Assembly (NCBI GenBank): GCA_035726825.1
Contig: JALNTX010000001.1
Span: 434,001 to 498,000, forward strand
DNA from: Pseudocitrobacter sp913778145
Lineage (GTDB): Bacteria > Pseudomonadota > Gammaproteobacteria > Enterobacterales > Enterobacteriaceae
Direction of reading: 5' to 3'
Length of the DNA stretch: 64,000 nucleotides
A program made the position numbers and the translations under genes. A model generated the notes under the pieces. That model saw only the letters and a program-made list of their open reading frames with translations, made no database searches and was not told the DNA's origin. Every line of letters begins with the position of its first letter. Positions within the stretch are counted from its first letter, which is position 1. This document shows, in pieces, positions 26,791 to 33,629 of this stretch.

Positions 26791-27042
26791 ATGAGTCAAT
26801 ATGATCTGATTTACAACAAAGTGAGTGACATGATTTGCGACGCTAAAGATCTGGAGGCTGGGACATTCAACCCGGAATCCACGCTGGCGGAGCTTGAACT
26901 GGACAGCCTTGATTACGTCGAGCTCATGGTCCTGGCAAAGCGGGAATTTGACGTCACGCTACGCCCGGAAACATTTATTCAAAACCCGCTCATGACACTC
27001 GACGAACTGTGTCAGCATATCATGCAGGAAATGGCGGCCTGA
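26791..27042 (+). CDS. Acyl carrier protein
   Basis: 83 residues, acidic four-helix ACP. The phosphopantetheine serine is Ser39 in ELELDSLDYVEL. A good Shine-Dalgarno (AAGAAGGAA) precedes the ATG. Distinct from housekeeping AcpP, so probably dedicated to the neighbouring ketosynthase, hydratase and reductase. The FabG-like gene starts one base after its stop codon. Confidence 0.92.
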   Translation: MSQYDLIYNKVSDMICDAKDLEAGTFNPESTLAELELDSLDYVELMVLAKREFDVTLRPETFIQNPLMTLDELCQHIMQEMAA

Positions 27043-27043
27043 T

Positions 27044-27781
27044 ATGACTCAAAAATGGATGCTTATCACTGGCGGTAGCCGCGGGATTGGTCAGGCTCTG
27101 GTGACGCACCTGCAATCACGCTGGAACATTGTCTTCACAGGAAGAAATGAGGACGCGATCAATCACACTATGCTGAAAGCGCAGACCCTCAACACATCAA
27201 CCTGGGTGAGGGGATTTTGCTGTGATGGCAGCGACGAGGCTGAGGTTTCGACCCTCGCCGCGCGGCTGCTTGCTGATTACGGTGCGCCATCAGCCATTGT
27301 TCATAACGCAGGGATGACCAAAGACGCACTTCACATTCACCAGACTGCGAATGAGTGGCGCGAGATTATGGATAATAATCTGATTTCTATCGTTAACTGG
27401 AATCATCAATTACTGCCAGCCATGATGACTGAAGGACACGGTTCTCTGGTTCTGATGTCGTCAGTCAGCGCCGTGATGGGCAATAGTGGTCAAACTGCTT
27501 ATGCAGCCAGCAAAGCGGCGATGATGGGGCTGACGCGTTCGCTGGCACGTGAAGTTGGGCGTTTCGGTATTCGGGTAAACTGCCTGGCACCAGGGTTGAT
27601 TGAAAGTGACATGATTCAGGCTATACCCGAGCAAAAGCTCAAAGCATTGCGGCAAAACATACCGCTACGCCGACTCGGGCACCCACAGGAGGTGGCGCAG
27701 GCCGTCGCATTTTTGACGGGTGAAGGGAGCCGTTATATGACCGGGCAAACGCTCATCCTGGACGGAGGCTTGTCAGCCTGA
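27044..27781 (+). CDS. 3-oxoacyl-ACP reductase (FabG-like SDR)
   Basis: 245 residues, classical short-chain dehydrogenase. NAD(P) motif TGGSRGIG near the N-terminus, HNAG in the middle, catalytic Ser in MSSVSAV, YAASK with Tyr and Lys, and LAPGLIESDM after it. Should reduce 3-ketoacyl-ACP. Last gene of the plus-strand run that begins at 8693. It ends 18 bases from the convergent HD-domain gene, with a small hairpin (GCGAGAA/TTCTCGC, 27793-27813) between or overlapping the two ends. Confidence 0.92.
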   Translation: MTQKWMLITGGSRGIGQALVTHLQSRWNIVFTGRNEDAINHTMLKAQTLNTSTWVRGFCCDGSDEAEVSTLAARLLADYGAPSAIVHNAGMTKDALHIHQTANEWREIMDNNLISIVNWNHQLLPAMMTEGHGSLVLMSSVSAVMGNSGQTAYAASKAAMMGLTRSLAREVGRFGIRVNCLAPGLIESDMIQAIPEQKLKALRQNIPLRRLGHPQEVAQAVAFLTGEGSRYMTGQTLILDGGLSA

Positions 27782-27799
27782 CAGCCGGAACTGCGAGAA

Positions 27800-28990
27800 T
27801 TATCGCTTCTCGCGGTTTAATGCTTTATTAAGCTGCGTAATCCGCGTTACCAGTTCTCGCCGTTCCTTCCCTGATTCCTGCGCAATTTGCATCAGAGCCG
27901 CACTTCGCTGACGAGCCAAATGCGCCAGCACCGGCGGTATATCCGCTATGGTCGTGATGTGATCCTGAAACAACATCAGAGAAGAGGTCTTACCCAGCAA
28001 CGTCGCCAGGCTATGGCTGGCCAGCAAAATGTCGGCTTCGAAAGGATAGGGTTTTTCTCTGACCGAAACATGGAGTAAACGGCACCAATCAGCAATCTCA
28101 CCCATACCTTCAATAGGCGCTAGCGCCTGCCAGGTTTGATCCTCAACACCGTATGAATCGGGTTTTGCGTAGCGGTCCAGACTCCTGATGTTGTGTAACA
28201 GCCCTGCTATCTCGACCTTCAGACACTGTTCCGGCGCAATGCCAATTTCATTTGCCAGGTAGCCTGAAATACGCCCAACCATCAGTGAATGCTGAACATT
28301 TTCCTGGCTAAATTCATCAATAATAAACGCCAGGAGGCTTGAGATATCGCGAAAATTATGAAGAGAGAGAGAATCATTATAAATTCGAGGGATCTCCTGA
28401 ATATAATCCTGATAGCGGGTTGATTGCATCACCGTCCAAAAATGATCTCTCTTAGCCATCTTCCTGAATGCCTGTACATACTCTGGTTTATAAAGAGTGT
28501 GTGAACCATCCAGTATGATTTCGATGAGCACCTCACGCATCGTCGAAATATTTTCACTACGATAGTTCGCCAATAAAACATCGATGCGATCGGCAAGGTA
28601 GATGACATGGCTTTCTTCTGGAACGTAGTCAGCATCGATCATCTTTCCTTTACCATTATCCCAATGCGTATGGTGATAGCGGACAATATCGCTAAGGGGA
28701 TTAAGAAGAGGAATGCCAGCAAGGAGTTCCCCACCAATAAGCGCATGATTATTAAGTTCGTTATCACAATAGCTTAACGGTTCAAGTCGTGATTCTTCAT
28801 TTAACCCTCCAATGTCATGAAGCAACGCAGCCAGTAGCGTTTTACGACATTGTGCAGGTGAAAAGTACGCTTCACGGGCCAAATTCCATGCGATGAAGGC
28901 CGTTCTGACGTGATGCAGATTCAATTTTGGATGAATTAAGTCCACTATCCTTGAAACGCAACTCAATGTTTCTATTAAATTTATTTTCAT
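27800..28990 (-). CDS. Tandem HD-domain protein (degenerate HD-GYP-like)
   Basis: 396 residues. First HD domain: His26/His27 region, HD at 58-59 (LLHDIGG), His82, HH at 106-107, and ADRID at 133-137. The place of the GYP motif reads HHTHWDNGKGK, so GYP is missing. A second, weaker unit around 230-340 has HN (266-267) instead of HD. Family members hydrolyse cyclic dinucleotides; whether this one does is open. Beside fimbrial and secretion genes, a c-di-GMP link is plausible. Confidence 0.75.
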   Translation of the reverse strand: MKINLIETLSCVSRIVDLIHPKLNLHHVRTAFIAWNLAREAYFSPAQCRKTLLAALLHDIGGLNEESRLEPLSYCDNELNNHALIGGELLAGIPLLNPLSDIVRYHHTHWDNGKGKMIDADYVPEESHVIYLADRIDVLLANYRSENISTMREVLIEIILDGSHTLYKPEYVQAFRKMAKRDHFWTVMQSTRYQDYIQEIPRIYNDSLSLHNFRDISSLLAFIIDEFSQENVQHSLMVGRISGYLANEIGIAPEQCLKVEIAGLLHNIRSLDRYAKPDSYGVEDQTWQALAPIEGMGEIADWCRLLHVSVREKPYPFEADILLASHSLATLLGKTSSLMLFQDHITTIADIPPVLAHLARQRSAALMQIAQESGKERRELVTRITQLNKALNREKR

Positions 28991-29046
28991 AGTCGTTTCG
29001 AAAATCTACCTGACATCAGGCAAGAATGAGGTGAGCGCTACACTGG

Positions 29047-29544
29047 CTATTGCCGTCTACATCCATATTGCGGAAATGTATGATTACCAATCAACAATAG
29101 GTTATTATTTAGCTTGTTAAGATAAATAATTTTATCCTCTACAATCTTATCTGTTGTGATCTTATCTTCAGAACGCGTTCCAAACAATAAGTCATTAGCA
29201 ATATTTTCATTTAAATTATCTGATTCATCTTTAAATTGCTTTATTTTAGATAATTTATACCAATGTAAACCAGTACTAGCTCTTTTATAATCCGCTTTTA
29301 GTTTTCGCGAGATTATATACTTATTATCATTGTAAGTTAACAAACCATCAATACTGATAAAAATATTATTGTTTGTCATTTCTAAAGAGATGATTCCCTC
29401 AGAGTGAACATTTTCATTGTTGATATTCTGAACAATTGAGAAATCTGACTCACAAGAAAAAGAGGTTGATGAATCATAGCTGATAAAGAGACATACTGAG
29501 ATAATAGATATGACAAGAATTAACAGTGCTATTTTATTAAGCAT
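29047..29544 (-). CDS. FidL-like membrane/periplasmic protein
   Basis: 165 residues from the ATG at 29544, which overlaps the upstream regulator stop by 8 bases (ATGCTTAA); an ATG 18 bases further upstream in the same frame is also possible. One N-terminal membrane helix (about 3-21), then a periplasmic domain very rich in Asn, Ile, Lys and Asp. Gene order and shape match Salmonella FidL, partner of the ToxR-like regulator MarT. Strongly AT-rich, suggesting horizontal transfer. Probably modulates the regulator's periplasmic domain. Confidence 0.65.
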   Translation of the reverse strand: MLNKIALLILVISIISVCLFISYDSSTSFSCESDFSIVQNINNENVHSEGIISLEMTNNNIFISIDGLLTYNDNKYIISRKLKADYKRASTGLHWYKLSKIKQFKDESDNLNENIANDLLFGTRSEDKITTDKIVEDKIIYLNKLNNNLLLIGNHTFPQYGCRRQ

Positions 29545-30271
29545 TTTTCTTTTCTCTAACATAGTAACTCTTGCATTTATTTTTATTGATATCACATTCA
29601 ATGATAAGAAGTTGTCTGTTAATACCTAAGCGGCTATTCACGATTTGCTTATAGATATGCAGTTCTTTAGTCGTTGTGCAGTCAAACTGATGTGTCATAC
29701 CGAACTCATTCGACAGTTCATCCAGCGTCTGTGATGATGGCATGTAGAAGACACATTTATCCTGTATGAATTTTTGTAAAAACAAATCTGGTGTGACTTT
29801 TTCTATCGCTATGACTATCAAAGAAGCAAGAGCGACCATTAAGAAAAGCACCATCAAGATGATTAAATAAAATGAATAGCCATTTTTATCTTTTTTATCT
29901 TCCAGATTTACATTTTCATACACCGGAGTCTGATACTCGCTGTCACTGGTAATGAGGACGGTATCAGAGATTCTAAAACCTACTCTGGGAACGGTTATAA
30001 TGACATCTTTCTCAATCCCCAGTTCACTCAATCCTTTACGCAGTGTTGAGATATATTGATTCAGATTACTATTTGACGCTCTGGCACCAAATCTATCAAA
30101 AACGGATTGAAAAATCTCTCCACGCGACAGAATGTCACCACGATGAAATAACAGTTCTTTCAATAATCGATTGGAGGTTTGAGATAACTCAATGCTATCT
30201 CCAGTCAACAGGTTTACAAGTGAGGCGTTTTCAGTGTCAAATGTAACAAATCCCTCTATGTCGAACCTCAT
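29537..30271 (-). CDS. CadC/ToxR/MarT-like membrane transcriptional regulator
   Basis: 244 residues from the ATG at 30271 (GGAG seven bases upstream); the longer frame begins with TTG. N-terminal OmpR-type winged helix (about 15-104, with LSRGEIFQSVFDR, NLNQYISTLRKGL and VPRVGFRI), a membrane helix near 133-157, and a short periplasmic domain with four cysteines. Such one-component regulators bind DNA while in the membrane. The coupled FidL-like gene supports a MarT/FidL type. The target may be the fimbrial or peptide genes, but this is not shown by sequence. Confidence 0.8.
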   Translation of the reverse strand: MRFDIEGFVTFDTENASLVNLLTGDSIELSQTSNRLLKELLFHRGDILSRGEIFQSVFDRFGARASNSNLNQYISTLRKGLSELGIEKDVIITVPRVGFRISDTVLITSDSEYQTPVYENVNLEDKKDKNGYSFYLIILMVLFLMVALASLIVIAIEKVTPDLFLQKFIQDKCVFYMPSSQTLDELSNEFGMTHQFDCTTTKELHIYKQIVNSRLGINRQLLIIECDINKNKCKSYYVREKKNA

Positions 30272-30448
30272 TCTTATCTCCATCACTACCGAAATCAAAC
30301 ATCACCACTGACAAATCGAATTTACTCTTAAATAAATCGTGAATTTCAGATAAAAACTCTGTATTAACCTTTATTCAAGGCTAATGTTGCTGCCAACGCC
30401 ACTCGGAAGCATACTTAACATATCTTCACGAACACGGGGTAACGTCAG

Positions 30449-30817
30449 ATGAAATTAGCCTTACACTCCTGTGACTCAGAAGTTTTAAAGAAAAGTCACA
30501 ACGCGTTTCTCAGTAGTCTACGGGTATTAGCAACGGAGATGGGCGTTACAAGCCATGCTGTTGTAAAAGCTCCAGAGCAAGAGTTCATTTTGCATGTATT
30601 AAAGAAACATAGCGCTGAGGGACTGTCTACAAGAGAACTTGCCGACTACTGTGGCATTTCAATCTATAAAGTAAGACATTTACTTCTTCCGTTAGAAAAA
30701 CAGGGTCAGGTTAATAGAGATAAAATGCTAAAACATCATCGATGGTTCTTATCAAAAAACCCTACGGAAACCACGAGATATTCTAGCAAGGGGTATTTTT
30801 GTTTGCAACAAAGATAG
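30449..30817 (+). CDS. FaeA/PapI-like fimbrial regulator
   Basis: 122 residues. The central 60 residues form a small winged helix (EGLSTRELADYCGISIYKV then RHLLLPLEKQGQVNRD) like FaeA/PapI, Lrp co-regulators of fimbrial phase variation. N-terminal 40 residues and the tail after FLSKNP are unlike PapI. Divergent from the MarT-like gene across 177 bases. Typical paired GATC/Lrp sites are not seen at the fimbrial promoter, so a true Pap switch is not supported. Confidence 0.65.
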   Translation: MKLALHSCDSEVLKKSHNAFLSSLRVLATEMGVTSHAVVKAPEQEFILHVLKKHSAEGLSTRELADYCGISIYKVRHLLLPLEKQGQVNRDKMLKHHRWFLSKNPTETTRYSSKGYFCLQQR

Positions 30818-31118
30818 CTAACATCAGAACTATCATTATAAAAACCTGGTAGCAATTAAATAATATCTCGCATCAGATTTGGAAAATTCCTAAAACCAGA
30901 TAAAGGGTGGTTAGTTTTTAAAAAAATCTAGCCGCTCGTTAACTAATAATGTAGAAATCATGACAAAAAGACTAATTTTATATACAGAACCTATAAATGA
31001 AGAGCTCACGTTCATTTCATAGTAAAAACATGTTGAATAGTTGACATTTAAAACTATTCAACATTAATTAAATGCAGATATAAATTACACATACCTCCCG
31101 TTCTGGACACGCGATGAT
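30818..31118. promoter_or_regulatory. AT-rich intergenic region with a 13 bp inverted repeat over a -35 box
   Basis: 301 bases without a gene. At 31030-31064 there is a perfect inverted repeat, ATGTTGAATAGTT / AACTATTCAACAT, with a nine-base spacer. A consensus -35 hexamer TTGACA (31041-31046) begins in the left arm and runs into the spacer. It lies 55 bases before the next gene and looks like an operator over a promoter. No clear -10 (only TTAATT-type sequences near 31064). The rest shows nothing recognisable. Confidence 0.45.
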
Positions 31119-31358
31119 ATGCAACGAAGTGAACTGCTTGCCGCATTGAAGCAATATGGTTTTATTGAGACCAGCGAAGCTATTATCTTCTTATCCATTA
31201 TTGCTGAAAATAAATTACGGACCGAGGACAAACAGTTTGTCCATGCAAAGATAGTTCAATGCCTGGCGCATCACGAAGATGGAAGTGACTACTTTGCTCG
31301 ACTCCGGGATCTAAAGTTAGGGCTCGAACAGGCATTTGATGCTACAGCGCAAGATTAA
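31119..31358 (+). CDS. Small protein of unknown function
   Basis: 79 residues, not recognised. Predicted mostly helical and soluble, with no signal peptide, membrane segment or cysteine motif apart from one Cys (QCLAHHEDG). Codon use looks normal and the frame is clean. The ribosome site is weak (GGA about 12 bases upstream), which lowers confidence in the start. It sits just upstream of pyrL, preceded by the inverted repeat at 31030-31064 that could control it. Confidence 0.5.
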   Translation: MQRSELLAALKQYGFIETSEAIIFLSIIAENKLRTEDKQFVHAKIVQCLAHHEDGSDYFARLRDLKLGLEQAFDATAQD

Positions 31359-31472
31359 GGTTCCCTACATTGCAGTACATACATACCCGACAGAAAACTG
31401 CAATCCAGTCGATTTTTTTGAATATCCATGCATCGACAAACGTTTACTATGGTTAAAATGTGAATTTGTCTC

Positions 31473-31500
31473 TTGATTCAAAAACAGACCTGCGTATAAT
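31473..31500 (+). promoter_or_regulatory. pyrBI promoter
   Basis: TTGATT (31473-31478), 16-base spacer, TATAAT (31495-31500), upstream of the pyrL leader. E. coli pyrBI transcription starts in a similar context and is controlled by UTP-sensitive attenuation and reiterative initiation. Confidence 0.85.
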
Positions 31501-31525
31501 CCCGTCCCGTTTGCCGGGAGGAATT

Positions 31526-31672
31526 ATGGTTCAGTGTGTACGACATCGCGTCTTACCGCGTCTGAAAACAGACGCTGGCCTGCCGTTTTCTTTCCGTTGC
31601 TCACTCATTCTCGAAGCCCCTTATTTAAGGGGCTTTTTTTTTGCGCAGGCGTCAGGAGAAAAACATGGCTAA
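31526..31672 (+). CDS. pyrL: pyrBI leader peptide PyrL (frameshifted relative to E. coli)
   Basis: 48 codons with a strong GGGAGGA site. The first 21 residues (MVQCVRHRVLPRLKTDAGLPF) match E. coli PyrL, but after that the frame differs. One T fewer in the T-rich stretch near 31584-31595 puts the E. coli-like residues (FFPLLTHS, FFCAGVRR) in another frame. The ORF still runs through the attenuator and stops at 31672, overlapping the pyrB start. Ribosome coverage of the attenuator, the regulatory point, is therefore kept. Confidence 0.85.
   Translation: MVQCVRHRVLPRLKTDAGLPFSFRCSLILEAPYLRGFFFAQASGEKHG
31614..31642 (+). terminator. pyrBI attenuator
   Basis: Hairpin AAGCCCC / GGGGCTT with loop TTATTTAA followed by nine T residues (31634-31642), inside the leader ORF and 22 bases before pyrB. 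At high UTP, transcription outruns translation and stops here; at low UTP the ribosome prevents hairpin formation (known for E. coli). Confidence 0.95.
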
Positions 31673-32600
31673 TCCGCTGTATCAAAAACATATCATTTCC
31701 ATCAACGACCTCAGTCGCGACGATCTGGAACTGGTACTGGCTACCGCTGCAAAGCTGAAAGCAAACCCACAACCGGAGCTGCTGAAGCACAAAGTGATTG
31801 CCAGCTGTTTCTTCGAGGCGTCAACCCGTACCCGCTTATCGTTTGAAACGTCGATGCATCGCCTGGGCGCGAGCGTGGTTGGTTTCTCCGACAGCAACAA
31901 CACCTCGCTGGGTAAAAAAGGCGAAACGCTGGCGGATACCATTTCGGTCATTAGCACCTACGTCGACGCCATCGTGATGCGTCATCCGCAGGAAGGTGCG
32001 TCGCGTCTGGCGACCGAATTCTCCGGCGGCATTCCGGTGTTGAACGCCGGTGACGGTGCCAACCAGCATCCGACGCAAACGCTGCTCGACCTCTTCACCA
32101 TTAAGGAAACGCAGGGCCGCCTGGAAAACCTCAACGTGGCGATGGTCGGCGACCTGAAATATGGCCGTACCGTTCACTCCCTGACCCAAGCGCTGGCGAA
32201 ATTTAACGGTAACCGCTTCTACTTTATCGCCCCTGACGCGCTGGCGATGCCACAGTACATTCTGGATATGCTCGACGAGAAAGGCATTGCCTGGAGCCTG
32301 CACAGTGCCATTGAAGAAGTGATGGCGGAAGTGGATATCCTTTATATGACGCGCGTTCAGAAAGAGCGTCTGGACCCGTCAGAATACGCCAACGTGAAGG
32401 CGCAGTTCGTGCTGCGCGCCGCCGACCTTGAAGGCGCGCGCGACAATATGAAAGTGCTGCACCCGCTGCCGCGTATTGACGAAATCACCACGGATGTCGA
32501 TAAAACGCCGCACGCCTGGTACTTCCAGCAGGCTGGCAACGGCATCTTCGCTCGCCAGGCGTTACTGGCACTGGTTCTGACTCGCGACCTGGATCTGTAA
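31665..32600 (+). CDS. pyrB: Aspartate carbamoyltransferase catalytic subunit
   Basis: 311 residues from the ATG at 31665, the E. coli length; the frame also offers an upstream TTG inside the attenuator, which is not the start. First committed step of pyrimidine synthesis. Carbamoyl-phosphate motif STRTRLSFE, HPTQ, and HPLPR for aspartate binding. Cotranscribed with pyrI, whose start is 12 bases downstream. Confidence 0.98.
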   Translation: MANPLYQKHIISINDLSRDDLELVLATAAKLKANPQPELLKHKVIASCFFEASTRTRLSFETSMHRLGASVVGFSDSNNTSLGKKGETLADTISVISTYVDAIVMRHPQEGASRLATEFSGGIPVLNAGDGANQHPTQTLLDLFTIKETQGRLENLNVAMVGDLKYGRTVHSLTQALAKFNGNRFYFIAPDALAMPQYILDMLDEKGIAWSLHSAIEEVMAEVDILYMTRVQKERLDPSEYANVKAQFVLRAADLEGARDNMKVLHPLPRIDEITTDVDKTPHAWYFQQAGNGIFARQALLALVLTRDLDL

Positions 32601-32612
32601 GGGGAAATGACT

Positions 32613-33074
32613 ATGACACACGATAACAAACTTCAGGTAGAAGCCATCAAACGTGGCACGGTAATCGACCATATCCCGGCGCAGGTGGGCTTTAAGTTGC
32701 TGACCCTGTTCAAACTGACCGAGACGGACCAGCGCATCACCATCGGCCTGAATCTGCCTTCCGGCGAGATGGGCCGCAAGGACCTGATTAAAATCGAAAA
32801 TACCTTCCTGACCGACGAGCAGGTCAACCAGCTTTCCCTGTATGCCCCGCAGGCAACAGTGAACCGTATTGAAGAGTATGAAGTGGTTGGGAAATCACGC
32901 CCTAGCCTGCCGGAACGCATCAACAACGTACTGGTATGCCCGAACAGTAACTGCATTAGCCACGCCGAGCCGGTTTCATCCAGCTTTGCAGTGAAAAAAC
33001 GCGCCGATGATATCGCACTCAAATGTAAATACTGCGAAAAAGAGTTTTCCCATTATGTGGTGCTGGCCAACTAA
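32613..33074 (+). CDS. pyrI: Aspartate carbamoyltransferase regulatory subunit
   Basis: 153 residues from the ATG at 32613; an ATG two codons earlier (32607) is possible. Binds CTP/ATP and confers allosteric control on PyrB. The four zinc cysteines are present in CPNSNC and CKYCEKEF near the C-terminus. Almost identical to E. coli PyrI. Confidence 0.98.
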   Translation: MTHDNKLQVEAIKRGTVIDHIPAQVGFKLLTLFKLTETDQRITIGLNLPSGEMGRKDLIKIENTFLTDEQVNQLSLYAPQATVNRIEEYEVVGKSRPSLPERINNVLVCPNSNCISHAEPVSSSFAVKKRADDIALKCKYCEKEFSHYVVLAN

Positions 33075-33147
33075 TTGAGGTTGGTAATGAAATCCCGGCT
33101 GCTATAATGGCCGGGAACATTCTTAACGCTGTAATTCTGGAGAAAAC

Positions 33148-33534
33148 ATGAGCAAAGTACTCGCGACGGAAAATGCACCAGCCGCTATCGGCCCATACGT
33201 TCAGGGCGTTGATCTGGGTAGCATGATCATCACTTCTGGTCAGATCCCGGTGAATCCGAAAACCGGTGAAGTGCCGGAAGACGTCGCCGCTCAGGCGCGT
33301 CAGTCGCTGGATAACGTAAAAGCGATCGTTGAATCTGCAGGCCTGAAAGTCGGCGACATCGTGAAAACTACCGTTTTCGTGAAAGATCTGAATGATTTCG
33401 CGACCGTTAACGCTACGTATGAAGCATTCTTTACCGAGCACAACGCTACCTTCCCGGCACGTTCTTGTGTGGAAGTGGCGCGTCTGCCGAAAGATGTGAA
33501 GATTGAAATTGAAGCGATTGCGGTACGTCGCTAA
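33148..33534 (+). CDS. ridA: 2-iminobutanoate/2-iminopropanoate deaminase RidA
   Basis: 128 residues, nearly identical to E. coli RidA (YjgF). Hydrolyses reactive enamine/imine intermediates released by PLP enzymes such as threonine dehydratase. The signature ARSCVEVARLPKDVKIEIE near the C-terminus includes the catalytic Arg. Has its own upstream region with TATAAT-like sequence near 33104 and a GGAG ribosome site. Confidence 0.98.
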   Translation: MSKVLATENAPAAIGPYVQGVDLGSMIITSGQIPVNPKTGEVPEDVAAQARQSLDNVKAIVESAGLKVGDIVKTTVFVKDLNDFATVNATYEAFFTEHNATFPARSCVEVARLPKDVKIEIEAIAVRR

Positions 33535-33550
33535 TCGCGACGCGGCAAGC

Positions 33551-33622
33551 GCCTGATGGCGCTACGCTTATCAGGCCTACGGCATATCGCGCGTAGGCCG
33601 GGTAAGCATCAGCGCCACCCGG
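33551..33622. repeat. BIME: two REP units in opposite orientation
   Basis: GCCTGATGGCGCTACGCTTATCAGGCCTAC (33551-33580) and an opposed unit GTAGGCCGGGTAAGC through GCGCCACCCGGC (33592-33622). Typical enterobacterial REP palindromes in the convergent ridA/mgtA interval. Confidence 0.85.
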
Positions 33623-33629
33623 CATCGTT

